This document shows, in pieces, positions 1 to 11,163 of a stretch of DNA of 64,000 bases. Position 1 is the stretch's first letter. Each line of letters starts with the position of its first letter. The DNA comes from Asterias amurensis (lineage: Eukaryota > Echinodermata > Asteroidea > Forcipulatida > Asteriidae): the NCBI RefSeq assembly GCF_032118995.1, contig NC_092650.1, positions 27,335,501 to 27,399,500 on the forward strand, in the 5' to 3' direction. The notes beneath the pieces were generated by a model that saw only the letters and a list, made by a program, of their open reading frames with translations, ran no database searches and was not told where the DNA came from. A program made the position numbers and the translations under genes.

Positions 1-2
1 GT

Positions 3-2760
3 CCAGTTTACCGTCTTTCCGATGATCGCCGTCAATCACTACGGAAACAGTTAGATGAAATGCTAGCTGATGGCAGAGTTGAGCACTCTTCTTCGCCATG
101 GGCATCCCCTGTGGTAATGGTCCCGAAGAAGGAGAAAAGCGGCTACCGACTATGCATCGATTACAGAAAGCTAAATAAAGTCACAAAGTTTGATGCTTAC
201 CCGATGCCAACTATCGACTCCATCATAGAGTCACTACATGGTGCAAAGGTCTTCAGTTCTCTTGATCTAAAGAGTGGTTATCACCAAATGAAAATGCACC
301 CAGATGACCAGGAGAAAACTGCATTTATTTGCGAGGAAGGACTTTTCCAGTTTACAGTGCTGCCCTTTGGGGTTGTCAATGGACCTGCAAGCTTCCAAAG
401 ATTAATGGAAATTGTTCTCCATGGCCTGATTGGGAAGATCTGCTATGTTTATCTTGACGACATTGTGTGTTATTCCTCTACACCTGAACAACACAACGCT
501 AATCTCCGTCAAATTTTCCAGAGATTTCAGCAGTCTGGCTTAACAGTCAATAAAGGAAAGTGTAACTTCGGCTGCAGCAGCATGAAATGCCTTGGTCATA
601 TAGTTGGAACTGATGGCATTCGAACTGAACCAGAGAAGGTTCAAGGAATCTTTGACTACCCCACCCCCACGAATCTGAAGCAACTTGAGAGGTTCTTGGG
701 CATGGTAACCTGGTATTCAAAGTTCATACCCAACCTGGCCAGCATCGCAGCCCCACTGAACCAACTACGACACAAAACAGCGAAGTGGGAATGGACCAGC
801 GAGTGTCACTCATCTTTCATCGAGATGAAATCAATTCTCACTTCAGAGCCAGTACTGACGTACCCAGATCCAAGCAGAGCATTTGTTGTCCACACTGATG
901 CTAGCAATACCGGTTTGGGGCAGTTCTTCTGCAGGAGACAAATGGAGAGCTTCATACAATAGCTTACGCCAGCCGTTCCCTTGACACTTGTGAGAGGAAC
1001 TATAGCACCACCGAGCGAGAGTGTTTGGCTGTGATTTGGGCCCTTGAGAAATGGAGAGCGTATCTTGAAGGAAAACGGTGCCAAGTTGTTACAGACCACC
1101 AAGCCCTCACCTGGCTTTTCAAAAAAGCAAATCTTTCAGGCAAGTTCGCTCGATGGGTGTTAAGACTACAGGATTTCTGCTTCGATGTTACCTACCGACC
1201 CGGCGCCCAACACCTGGTCCCAGATGCTCTCTCACGAGTCTACGAAAAAGCAATCGTAGGAGTGGTCCGAAGCCTACCATCTCCAGATGAGACAACTACT
1301 GATGATGTAAATTCAACTACCACAGCTACCAATGACCACACCATCAACGAAAGCTGTGCCGCACCACGCTGTGAACTTCCTCAGACTGATCCTGTCAATT
1401 GGATCCAGTGTGATGGTTGTGACCAATGGTATCACCTACTGTGTGTACATATCAAAAAGAAGCACGCCCAGCAAGTGTCTTCTTACTCCTGCCCCTCATG
1501 TAAAAAGAAGCGTTGGGAAACCATACGAGAAATTGAGTGGCAAACTACAGGAGCCAAAAATCAAGATGAGGCAACACCCCCATTGCTACATTTTGCACAA
1601 CTACAAATGCAACAGGTTGCAGACCCATCCCTGGCTGCACTGAGAAAAAATGTGCAGGATTCCCCTGTGTACCGCCTCAAAGATGACGTGTTGTATCACT
1701 ACAACAAATTGAAATGGAAGCTGGTTATACCCCAATCTCTCAAACAAACTGTTCTACAGGCGTGTCACTCAAAACCTACTGCTGGTCACCTTGGCCGTAC
1801 CAAAACCCTGCACCGACTTCATGATCTACATCTATGGTGGAAGGGAATAACCACCGATGTGCGAAGCTTTGTGAGAGCATGTAAAATTTGCAGGCAGACC
1901 AAGCCAGTATTTCGTAAGCCACCAGGGCTTATGCTTTCTACCACTTCTGAGACCCCATGGGAGATTGTTGGTGTGGATTTGATTGGACCTCTTCCAAAGA
2001 GTTACGGTGGACATGAATATCTACTTGTCGCAGTTGACCATTATACTAAATGGGTTGAAGTGTTTCCACTCCGCAAAGCCACTGGAATAGCAGTCGCCTG
2101 TCTGATCGTTCGACAATTGTTCAGCAGATTCGGTGCCCCACGGAAACTGCTGTCGGACAACGGCTCTCAATTTACCTGCAAGGCCATGGAAGCAGTCTGT
2201 GTGGAGTGGGGAGTGGAACAAGTCTTCATTTCACCTTATCACCCTCAGACAAATTGGGTGGAACGAGTGAACCGTAACCTCAAAGCCATGATGCAGTCCT
2301 ATGTTGGTGATGATCACCGAACCTGGGATATCCACGTTGCAGAATTTGCATTTGCCATAAACTCAGTTGCACATGCTACAACAGGCATAGCACCAAGCAT
2401 TTTGATGTTCGCACACCACTGTCAAACAAACTCAACATTGACAGTGCTCCCCCCGAGGACCCTGGACTACTCAGCCAGACAGTAGCTGAACAAAATGATC
2501 GCTCAAGGAAGAAAAGGAAAAAGTTCTATGCCAAAGGACGCCGCATCGCCGAATTGAACATTGGAGATACAGTGATGCTGAAAACGCACCCCCTGTCAAA
2601 CGCCAAGAAACATTTTGCTGCAAAACTTGCACCAAGATGGTGTGGACCATTCAACGTCACTGAACGCCTGACTCCTGTTAACTATAAACTAACCGCGATT
2701 TCTAATGCCAAGAAGGAAGTGATTGCACACATTGATCAGACAAAGTCATGTGAACCCTAA
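3..2760 (+). pseudogene. Gypsy pol: RT, RNase H, PHD finger, integrase; two frameshifts
   Basis: The reading frame is open from the window edge. Segment one (3-962) encodes reverse transcriptase with the catalytic YLDD box near base 450, then the start of RNase H. The frame breaks near base 919, and the matching frame resumes in the segment ending at 2485. That segment holds the RNase H core (TDHQALTWLF, then DALSRV), a C4HC3-like PHD finger (about 1350-1510, with WIQCDGCDQWYHLLC), an HHCC zinc domain (HLGRTKTLHRL...CKIC) and the integrase DDE core (GVDLIGPL, LSDNGSQF, and the Glu in WVERVNR). A second shift near 2415 moves the integrase C-terminus to the frame ending at 2760, with a GPY/F-like PRWCGPFNV. 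The PHD finger between RNase H and integrase is unusual. A non-autonomous or dead copy is the simplest reading, although a programmed shift cannot be excluded for either break. Confidence 0.9.
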
Positions 2761-3297
2761 CTGAGAACTGATAGAGACTGTCTAAATCAGAAAATGGTTA
2801 TTTTTAACCCGTTGTTGTCCCAGCTGGACCGGATACAAATTACAAGTTTTGGTTACAAAAAAGAGAAAAAAAGGATTTGCTTTGAAAAGTTTGTTTTTGA
2901 CAGCCTGTACAAAGCACCAGATTTTTTGGAACTGTTACAATTTTTAGTATTGCTTTTTTGTTAAAAAAAAAGTAAAGAACAAACAAAACCTTGAGAAGAC
3001 ACGAAAAGTGCAGCATAACTGAAACCTGTTAAAGCAAAAAGATAGCAGTTTGTGAACTGTCCCTCGGCAAATATGCCTTGTTTGTTTTTTGGTTTATTTT
3101 GGTGGTGGAATGATTTCTATGGATAGAACTTTGCTACTCACTGGAGAGGACATTGAGAGTAACATTTTTGTTTCAACATTGATCTCTACAAAAGAGAAAA
3201 CTTTTAGTAGAACTTTAAGTTTAAGAGTTGTGCCTATTTGATCTCGATGTGATTTAAACAGATTCTCCACATGTATGCCTTTTCTAGTGGAGGGGAG
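2761..3297 (+). other. Retrotransposon 3' untranslated region with polypurine tract
   Basis: This stretch lies between the pol stop and the 3' LTR. It is A/T-rich and has no convincing ORF. A purine run, GTGGAGGGGAG at 3287-3297, lies directly against the LTR start, the position expected for the plus-strand primer (polypurine tract). Confidence 0.7.
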
Positions 3298-3607
3298 TGT
3301 AACGGAATTACATTTCCAAATACACCATGACTGGACATCGACTACACATACATGGTACAATGACCTGTTGACCTCTGACATGAACTACGTGACCGTAAAC
3401 ACAGAGCTTGGACATGTGACAGAGCTTGGACATGTGACAGACCTTGACTGAGGACTGCTGGGATACTTGCCAAGATGGCAACCTGATATGCTTATGTTGA
3501 AGGGGTGAAGTAACCCGAAATAAATCATCTTTAGTTCTGTATCTTCTGTCTCCGTCCTCCTGATAATTCCAGCTTTCACCATCGAACAACACTAGGGAAG
3601 CGTTACA
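3298..3607 (+). repeat. 3' LTR of the Gypsy element
   Basis: A 310-bp segment begins TGTAACGG and ends CGTTACA, giving the TG...CA ends and a 7-bp terminal inverted repeat (TGTAACG/CGTTACA) typical of LTRs. It starts right after the polypurine tract. It contains an AATAAA at about 3519 and a short direct repeat, GAGCTTGGACATGTGACAG, at about 3402-3440. The 5' LTR is outside the window, so LTR-LTR identity and age cannot be judged. Confidence 0.85.
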
Positions 3608-4002
3608 CGACACCAATATATATTAAATGAAACCAATAAATATAGAACGAAATAAATATATATAGGACGAAATAAAAAATATATAGAACAAATATAATAA
3701 TATATAGAACAAAACACAAATATATAGAACAAAGTAAAAATATATATAGTATGAAAAAAAAATATAGAGAGCGAAAAAATATATAGAATGAAATAAACAC
3801 ATATAGGACAGAATAAAAAATATAAAGAACGAAAATATCTATAGAACGATCAAATAAAAAAATATATAACGAAATAAAAATATATAGAACGAATTGAAAT
3901 ATATATAACAAAATAAAAAATATATAGAACAAAACAGAAATAAACAAAACGAAACATATATAGCGCGAAACAGATATATAGAATGAAAAAAATATATATG
4001 TT
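3608..4002. repeat. AT-rich tandem repeat (ATAGAACGAAATAAA-like), left arm
   Basis: About twenty diverged copies of a ~20-bp unit of the form atatagaacgaaataaaa. The same motif occurs in reverse complement at 7990-8440. Open frames across it are compositional (Ile/Phe/Tyr-rich) and not genes. Confidence 0.8.
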
Positions 4003-4933
4003 GGGCGCGATCGGTCAATCTGCGCGATCAACCGATCGCGCTGCGCTATCGACCGATCGCGCTGCGCTATTGAAATATCTATTGGTCGCGCAGCAATCGG
4101 TCGATCGCGCAGCAATCGGTCGATCGCGCAACAATCGGTCGATCGCGCAACAATCGGTCGATCGCGCAACATTCGGCAACGAACATGCGCGATTGTGCAG
4201 GAATGGTTTTGCGCGATCGGCCGATTGTGCAGGAATGGTTATGAGTGATCGGCCGATCGTGCAGGAATGGCTCGGCGCGATCGGCCGATTGTGCAGGAAT
4301 GATTTTGCGCGATCGGCCGATTGTGCAGGAATGGTTATGAGTGATCGGCCGATTGTGCAGGAATGGTTTTGCGCGATCGGTCGATTGTGCAGGAATTGTT
4401 TGGCGCGATCGGCTGATGTTAAGGGGCCGAATTCACAAAGATGTAACAATGTTTGTAACTGCAAATCAATCGTAGTATGACGTCACTATATAAATCACTA
4501 TGGTGATACTAAAAATTTGTCCTGCTATGAATTTTATTGCTTTGAGAAATCGCCCCAAGGAATAGTTTACCTGCACGATCGGTCGAACGCGCAAACCCAT
4601 TCCTGCACGATTGGTAGATCGCGCAAAACTTTTCCCGCACGATTGGTTGATCGCGCAAAACTTTTCCTGCACTATCGGTCGAGCGCAAACCCATTCCTGC
4701 ACGATCGGTAGATCGCGCAAAGCCTTTCCTGCGCGATCCGCTGATAACGGGAAAAAATACTCGTAGCGCAATCGGTCAATCGCGCAAAGATGTCATTGCG
4801 CGATCGACCGATTGTTGCGCGATCGACCGATTGTTGCGCGATCGACCGATTGCTGCGCGACCAATTGATCATAATTTGATCGTTCAATAGCGCAGCGCGA
4901 TCGGTTGATCGCGCAGATTGACCGATCGCGCCC
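4003..4933. mobile_element. Nested foldback element of GATCGGTC/GATCGCGC subrepeats
   Basis: The ends are near-perfect inverted repeats of about 46 bp, beginning GGGCGCGATCGGTCAATC at 4003 and ending with its complement at 4933. Each arm is built of subrepeats: a short palindromic unit (ATCGGTCGATCGCGCA) next to the ends, and a ~32-bp unit (GCGCGATCGGCCGATTGTGC plus AGGAATGGTT-like) further in at 4190-4400, mirrored at 4590-4740. The central ~160 bp (4410-4565) is unique. The element interrupts a TA-rich run, so any duplication such as TATATAT is ambiguous. The density of CGATCG and GATC sites is extreme compared with neighbouring DNA. No transposase is encoded. Confidence 0.75.
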
Positions 4934-5039
4934 TATATATATATAGAACGAAGCGCCCCCTTCGACGAATAATGGCCAGGCCGCACAGTGCGGCCTCTTC
5001 GTTCTTTATCTTTTTGTTTCATTCTATATATATTTCTGT

Positions 5040-5320
5040 TTCGCGCTATAAGGCCCTATTAGCATAGTAGCACGTACATTAGCATAATAGCAGGAAGCGC
5101 CGCCCGCGCGACGGACCAGTATGCTAGACTTGTAATCAAGTCGTTAGACAACAGAGTCGTCGTGCACACTTCCTTACTGCTGATGATAAACGTTTAATTA
5201 TCGATCGCTGTTATAAGGGTGGCTACACGACTGGACATGTTAACTCAAAATGTTCAGTGATCTTAGATCATCACATAGCCATAGTAGACAATTTTCCCAA
5301 TTTGGAGGAACAAACTGCAA
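5040..5320. repeat. Left inverted arm (unique part) of the 4.8-kb element
   Basis: Reads as the reverse complement of 7258-7535, with landmarks such as GCCGCCCGCGCGACGG against CCGTCGCGCGGGCGGC, and GTAGCCA with its complement. Similarity fades inward beyond about 5320. Confidence 0.7.
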
Positions 5321-7257
5321 CTTAAATTTAGGCTGGTTTATGACGATTCAGTTCCAAGTGCAGTCAATAATCAATAATTACGAAAAAAGTGTCAAAGTAT
5401 CAAAATTACATTCAATTGATAAACAAAAACATTGGGCCTGTAAACTTGTTTAAATAGCATTCATGTTAACAACTTTTGTTCGGTTTTGTAGTTGCTGTTC
5501 ATGGTTCAAGTCAAGAGAGGGCGCTGTAGCCAAACACTATTTTCCAAGACTATATTAATAGTGCCAGCCCGCCCGCCCACGAATAAAACGCGTGCGCGAT
5601 CACTAGATCAAGTACGTGACCATGTTTCAGCCAGCCAGAATACAGAACAAGCAAGTGGTTACCTGTAATGGAATTTATTACTCAACTAGTTCCTCAATAG
5701 CTGCGACTTCCACTAGTCGCGAATCTTTAACTCCCGTTGCCCAAGATGCATCGCGACATATTGTTTGTCGAAGCACAATGAAGTAAAACTCATGCTGAAT
5801 GGATTGAAAGATTGTGTTTTGAAATTCGTGAATAGTCGTGAGCGACAAAAGTGTTTATAACCAGCAGGAATTCGATCGCGACTTCAGTACGTATATAGTC
5901 GTAACTACAGTACGTAGTCGTAGCAGCACGACCGAGAGTGAGTTGAATAGCGTAGATGCGACTCGACTAAGCTTTTAAATGTTGCAGTTTCCCATGAGTT
6001 GTTCCAAAAGATATGGTTGCGTTCCAAGCTACACTGACATTCCAAGATATGCTTACTTTCCTTCCAGATACTCTATAATTCCATTAAAAGGTACGCTTCA
6101 ATCACGAGTCAAGTTACGCTTACGTTCCAAGTTACGCAACAACGCTTACATTCCAATATATGCTTACGTTTTGTCCAGTTACCCTTTCAATCAAGGGTTA
6201 CACTTTCAACCCGAGTCAAGCTACGCTTACGCTCCAAGATACGAAGCTACAGTACGTTCCAAGATCACTTACGTTTCTTCATGTTATATGCATAATTTTT
6301 ATCAAAAGGTGTGCTTTCAATCTAAGCTACGCTTATGTTTCAAGATACGCAGCTACGCTTACGTTTCAAAACACGCAGCGACACTTACGTTTCAAGATAC
6401 GCAGCGACACTTACGTTTCAAGATATGCAGCTACGCTTACGTTTCAAGATACGCAGCGACACTTACGTTTCAAGATACACTTACGTTCTCTCATGAATCC
6501 CTCAAGATTCCCTTCCCTTCCCCAAGATGCTTTAAAAATATCGTTCACATACCAGGGCCCACCAGTTTCATCTGTTGAGCAGAAAATACTGCTTAAAAAA
6601 TTTCTTTACTAGCCAATTGAAGTTTTTGGTATTTGGCACCAGCCACAAGTCCATACATTTCAATTTTTAGTACTTTTTGATATTCAAGCTCTAGTCTTGA
6701 TGACCCATACTTTAATTTTTCATAATAACGTGCACTACCTTGTTTTGCAACACATTGCAATCATCCTCGCCTGACACACTACAATTCATCTCCCTCTAGC
6801 CACCCTTACCGTCAGCATAGTCGATTCTCCTTCCTTTGTTTAATTCAAGTTACCATCTTAAATCCTTTAATAATAACCTTTTGTACTTTTAGTGCTATTA
6901 TTTGTTTTTATGCGGCTGATAAACAAGTCGTTGCAGTTTTGGTGTGGTAGTTGAAGAAAATACTTGTTTTTTTTAGAGTCTCAGAGAAGTTCTTCTTGCA
7001 CCACTTTTGTTATAAATACTTTCAATAAACATTGCATAAAAAATTGTCAACCCCGGCGTAGTTTACTTCATAATATCAGCAATGTCTGCTTTTCAAGGTA
7101 TTATGGCTTTTGATTTGTAATCTGTTAAAAAAAAACATTGGCACCGTGTTCTTGGTTTATTTGCATATAGTTATTGATCTTGAATTTTGCTGGCTTAAGT
7201 GAGTTCCCCTAGTGTTAATACTCTGAAAGTTGGATTCACCATTGCATTTTTTGCAGT
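5321..7257. other. Spacer of the inverted-repeat element; 26-bp tandem repeat inside
   Basis: No protein-coding gene is recognised here. At about 5980-6490 there are diverged copies of a tacgcttacgtttcaagata-type motif, becoming a clean 26-bp tandem repeat at about 6365-6485 (cttacgtttcaagatacgca core, five copies). ORFs of 150-199 codons across this stretch have repeat-derived composition (Arg-Tyr-Ala-Thr-Leu-Phe) and no domain signature. Confidence 0.6.
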
Positions 7258-7535
7258 TTGTTCCCCAACATTGGGAAAAATTATCTGTGGCTGTGTGATT
7301 ATCCAAAGGTCATTGACATTTATTAGTTAACGTGTTCAGTCGTGTAGCCATCCTTACAACAGCGATAGTTAATTCAACATTTATCATCAGCAGTAAGGAA
7401 GTGTACACGACGACTCTGTTATCTAACGACCTGATTTCAAGTCTAAAATACTGGTCCGTCGCGCGGGCGGCGCTTCCTGCTATTTATGCTAATGTTCGTG
7501 CTATTATGCTAATGTCCGTGCCCTGCTACTATGTT
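7258..7535. repeat. Right inverted arm (unique part) of the 4.8-kb element
   Basis: Reverse-complement partner of 5040-5320. Its outer edge is interrupted by the TTAA MITE at 7538. The sequence resumes at 7924, where TGTTCGTGCTAATGTT continues the local GTTCGTGCTA repeat. Confidence 0.7.
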
Positions 7536-7537
7536 AA

Positions 7538-7919
7538 AGGAACACGTTGCCTTGGATCGGACGAGTTGGTCAAAACAAAAGCGTTTGTAACCGTTTTCTA
7601 TAAAATGCATATGGTTGGAAAGATGTTTTAAAAGTAGAATACAATGATCCACACAAGTTTGCCTCGAAATTGCGTGGTTTTCCTTCTACTGTGCGAACTA
7701 ACATGGTCGGCCATTTATGGGAGTCAAAATTTTGACCCCCATAAATGGCCGACGTGTTAGTCGACAAGGTACAAGGAAAACCACGCAATTTCGAGGCATG
7801 TTTGTGTGGATCATTGTATTCTACTTTTACAACATCTTTCTACCCATATGCATTTTATAAAAAACGGTTACAAACGCTTTTCAAAGACCAACTCGACCGA
7901 TCCAAGGCAACGTGTTCCT
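7538..7919. mobile_element. TTAA-flanked palindromic MITE, family A, copy 1
   Basis: Flanked by TTAA at 7534-7537 and 7920-7923. The terminal inverted repeats begin AGGAACACGTTGCCTTGGAT. The whole 382 bp is close to palindromic, with the centre at the paired motif TTTATGGGAGTC/GACCCCCATAAA. Other copies are at 36167, 41549, 50712 and 55703. TTAA target duplication is the piggyBac-type signature. No coding capacity. Confidence 0.85.
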
Positions 7920-7989
7920 TTAATGTTCGTGCTAATGTTGTACAACCCCTGGCCCTTATTCGTCGAAGGGGGCGCTTCGTTCTATATAT

Positions 7990-8440
7990 TTTTACTTCGT
8001 TCTTTATAGTTCTGATTCGATCTATATATTTATGTTTCGTCCCATATATTTCTGTTTTGTTCTATATTATTTTATATTATTATTTCGTTATATATCAAAT
8101 ATTATTTCGTTTTATAGATATATATTTCATTCTATATATATTTTATTTCGTTCTATATATTTTGGTTACGTTCTCTATATATTTTTTTCGTTCTATATAT
8201 TTTTCGTTCTATATATTTATTTTCGATCTATATAATTTTCATTTCGTTCTCTATATTTTTTATTTCATTCTATATATATTTTATTTCGTTCTATATATTT
8301 ATTTCGTTCTATATATTTCATATTTCGTTCTATATATTTTTATTTCGTCCTGCATATATTTATTTCGTTCTATGTATATTGGTTTCATTCTATATATATT
8401 GGTTCCATTCTATATATATTGGTTTCGTAGTAAAGTCATA
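7990..8440. repeat. AT-rich tandem repeat (TTTCGTTCTATATATTT-like), right arm
   Basis: Mirror-image partner of 3608-4002 with a ~20-bp unit of the form tttcgttctatatatttttat. It is followed by two (TA)n runs at about 8449-8490 and a short direct repeat, AGTCATAAACGGC, at about 8434 and 8508. Confidence 0.8.
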
Positions 8441-8743
8441 AACGGCGCCCCATATATATATATATGGTTTTGCTCCTATATATATATATATCTGGGTTTG
8501 CTCATTTAGTCATAAACGGCCCCTCATACAACACAGTGTACATACAGAGACGGACTACTCACCGTGTATGCAACCTCGTTTCCGTATTACTTTATTTCCA
8601 ACGGTACTTTACAATAAGACTGATGAGAGATCGAGAGATGTCAACCTCGTATTGCTCGATGGTGTTATAGTGGGGGTGCTGGTACATGTGTACAATTCAT
8701 GAACTTTATTTTGGTGCAGAAAAATTGTTTATAAACCGCCGAA
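8441..8743 (+). promoter_or_regulatory. Upstream region of EXOSC4 (promoter not resolved)
   Basis: About 300 bp lies between the AT-rich repeat and the EXOSC4 start codon. It contains TA dinucleotide runs (8449-8490) but no TATA box at a sensible distance, so the promoter position is inferred only from the location. Confidence 0.3.
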
Positions 8744-10304
8744 ATGGAGCTACTTTCCGATCAAGGGTTCCGAGTTGATGGTCGTCGTCCTCATGAATTA
8801 CGAAAAATCCAATGTCGCATGGGTGTATTCAGGCAAGCTGATGGATCCGCTTATATTGAACAGGGCAATACGAAAGCTCTGGCTACAGTTTATGGACCGC
8901 ATGAGGTATGTATGTAGTGTCATGACTCTGTACATACATGTACAATGTACATGCATGGAGGAAGGAAATTTCCTTCCTCTTCCTTCCTTCATGGTAATAT
9001 AATATTTTAAATTTAATAAATTAGGAAAACTAAATGGTTTGTTGTTTTTTCTTTTCATTTAGTTAGTATTACTTTTTTATTTGTTTACAAATGAAATACA
9101 CTAAATATTATAAGTTGTAATATTTGTAATAATAAAATAAAGTAAATTATATCAAGTGTTTTACTACTGATATTGACAACTAACGAGATAACGGAGCCTC
9201 AAGCCGAATTCAAAGCCAAAGCCGTGGTTTCAAAAAGGGGCCTTTGTTTCCAAAAACTTCAAAACTATCTGTGAGACATTGTATACAATACAAACTGTGG
9301 GCATGTGTTTGTTTTGTATTCATAGTTTTGGCTGTGAGTTTGCAACAGATTAGTCCAACTTTTTTATTTATTGGTTCTTTTACAGGTGACAGGCAACCGT
9401 TCCAGAGCCCATCATGATCGCGTTAATATTAACTGCCAGTACAGCATGGCAACATTCAGCACTGGTGAGAGAAAGAAGAGACCCATGGGTGATCGAAAAT
9501 CACAAGAAATGTCGCTTAATTTACAGAGGACGTTTGAAGCAGCGATTATGACCCACTTGTATCCACGCTCGCAGATTGATATTTATGTTCAGGTACGACA
9601 GAGATGAAATAATCAAAACATTTTAAAATGATCAATCATTGATAACCTCACTACTCTACATGTACTCCTAAAACTATGATTGAGGTTCGTTTTGCAATTG
9701 TTTCCATGATGGCAGGCGATAGCGGAATGAACCTCATAGTTTTAGGATAAATCCTACTGGTAAATATTTCCAGATGATGTTTGTAGTAACACCATTTGTG
9801 AGTAGTGTTGTTCCTGAGAAGAACCAGTGGTTTAAAATCAATATTTCGTAACTATTTCCAAACATTAATTTGTGTGTCTTTGGAGCATCAGACAAGCCCA
9901 GTGCTAAATGTTGTAATTCACTGTGCCTTATTTCGTTACAGATTTTGCAGGCAGATGGAGGGAACTACTGTGCATGTGTTAACGCTGCTACATTAGCAAT
10001 CATTGATGCCGGCATACCCATGAGGGATTACATCTGCGCATGTTCAGCAGGGTTCATCAGTGACACCCCCCTCGTTGATATCAGCTATTTGGAGGAATCT
10101 CTCGGGGGTCCTGAGATGATCTTAGCCGTCCTGCCCAAGTCGGAACAGATTGCCTTATTTCAGTCCAACTCTCGTCTACATGTTGATAACCTCTCTCAGG
10201 TGTTGGACATGGCAATGAAGGGATGCAAGGATGTGTATACAGTACTGGATGGAGTAGTGAGGGACCATGTTAGTGAAGTTACTGACAGTATGGATAGGAG
10301 TTGA
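8744..10304 (+). CDS. EXOSC4: Exosome complex component RRP41/EXOSC4 (3 exons, complete)
   Basis: Exons 8744-8905, 9386-9592 and 9942-10304 join in phase 0 with GT-AG borders to give 243 residues, the normal family length. The product is an RNase PH-fold subunit of the nine-subunit RNA exosome ring, acting in 3'-5' RNA processing and decay in nucleus and cytoplasm. In the animal complex this subunit is structural, not catalytic. Landmarks: ELLSDQGFRVDGRRPHELRK at the N-terminus, QADGSAYIEQGNTKALA, NCQYSMATFSTGERK, and QADGGNYCACVNAATLAI followed by DAGIPMRDY in exon 3. The ATG is the only plausible start, giving MELLSDQG directly as in orthologues. No frame damage is seen. The single genuine oddity is its location right beside a large foldback element (right edge about 8440), leaving some 300 bp of upstream sequence for a promoter. 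Confidence 0.96.
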
Positions 10305-10329
10305 TTCTATCATCTTGATTTGAAGTTGG

Positions 10330-10412
10330 TTGAACAAAGACAAACTGACTGGAGCAGGATTTGGAACACCGGATTAACGCGCCGGTGCTCTACCAACTGA
10401 ACTAAGTACATG
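10330..10412 (-). repeat. tRNA-derived SINE head, family 1
   Basis: On the minus strand the segment has an A-box-like TTAGTTCAGTTGGTAGAGC, a CCGG-paired anticodon-like arm and a degraded B box, followed by a short tail ending TTTGTTCAACC. A relative with the same tail (TTTGTTCAACCCC) is at 18455-18540. It lies in the probable EXOSC4 3' UTR. It is too degraded to be a functional tRNA. Confidence 0.55.
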
Positions 10413-10911
10413 TAGCCCTACATGTATGCTGGGGATTTTCCCTATTTGTCGATATCTTTGGTTTTCTATCAACATCATCACAGAATTTTTTACTTTGGAG
10501 TATGGTTTGAGGATGCTCTTATCATGTCAGTACCACAGTGAAGTTTATTCTCAGAGAAGTTCATCAAAAACATGCAGAACTTGGTTGCAAAATTACTTCT
10601 TTCAATTTTGAGAGGTAGGGGCAGGATCCTTCCCATGCACAAGCTTGTGCGCCGAGCAGATAGCGCGAATTGAATGCAGATAAGCGCACATATCACCTGA
10701 TAAGGCAAAACATAAAATTTGTATATTTTACTAAAAACAATACATGTATAAACAGTTTTAATTCAGCTTGCTTTAATCAAACTTCCAAAAATGTTTGACC
10801 ACAATGACCCCCAGTTCTGACAAATCCTGGGAGAACCTCAGCTTACTGCATTTCTACACTTTGATGGACAAATTTGGGGGTATTTTGTTTGTTACTACAC
10901 AAAAGTTAATC

Positions 10912-10917
10912 AATAAA
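10912..10917 (+). terminator. Candidate polyadenylation signal of EXOSC4
   Basis: This is the first canonical AATAAA that I see downstream of the EXOSC4 stop codon, about 600 bp after it. No transcript evidence is available here. Confidence 0.35.
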
Positions 10918-11163
10918 AGCATAAAATGAAGACTTGAATTTGTTAGTACTGTGTATTCTGTGTGTATTCTGCCTAAGATGAGGTTCTAATCAAGGTTTCT
11001 CCTTCATCCATCTATAGAACATCATCGGATTTTGATAAACAGAGTACAGCAGTGACCCACAATGAAAAGACAAAACCAACATCAACTTGTTGACATGCTG
11101 TTTTATTCTTTAAATCAGTTTTATTTGAGAGATTTTATAACTTTAGTTTTAGGGTCAAATGAT

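Larger units (their letters stand above)
1..3607 (+). mobile_element. Ty3/Gypsy LTR retrotransposon, 3' part
   Basis: The window opens inside the pol gene of a Ty3/Gypsy element and contains, in order, reverse transcriptase, RNase H, a PHD-type zinc finger, integrase, a short untranslated stretch, a polypurine tract and a 3' LTR (3298-3607). The order RT-RNase H-integrase is the Ty3/Gypsy (Metaviridae) arrangement rather than Copia. Gag, protease and the 5' LTR lie left of the window. No envelope-like ORF follows integrase. Two reading-frame breaks in pol mean this copy cannot make a continuous polyprotein as it stands. The sequence right of the LTR is a different, AT-rich repeat, so the LTR ends at the element boundary. 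Confidence 0.93.
3608..8440. mobile_element. Long inverted-repeat (foldback-like) composite element, ~4.8 kb
   Basis: Two arms are in opposite orientation. Left arm: AT-rich tandem repeat (3608-4002), the junction GAACGAAGCGCCCCCTTCG (about 4946-4964), and a unique stretch 5040-5320. Right arm in mirror order: unique stretch 7258-7535, junction CGAAGGGGGCGCTTCGTTC (about 7964-7982), and the AT-rich tandem repeat (7990-8440). The outer ends match as well (accaatatatattaaatg against cattctatatatattggt). Between the arms is a ~1.9-kb spacer with no recognised transposase. Long TIRs made partly of tandem subrepeats are the hallmark of foldback elements. A different foldback (4003-4933) sits in the left arm and a TTAA MITE (7538-7919) in the right arm. 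No clear target-site duplication was found, so the outer limits are approximate. Confidence 0.65.

Noticed and set aside
3603..4480. ORFs of 149-189 codons in the AT-rich and GATCGG repeats
   Set aside because: Repeat-unit translations, open on both strands.
5979..6612. 199- and 150-codon ORFs
   Set aside because: Derived from the 26-bp tandem repeat and its degenerate forerunners.
7745..8509. 254-codon ORF rich in Ile, Tyr and Phe
   Set aside because: Starts in a MITE and runs through the AT-rich tandem repeat, with no domain signature.
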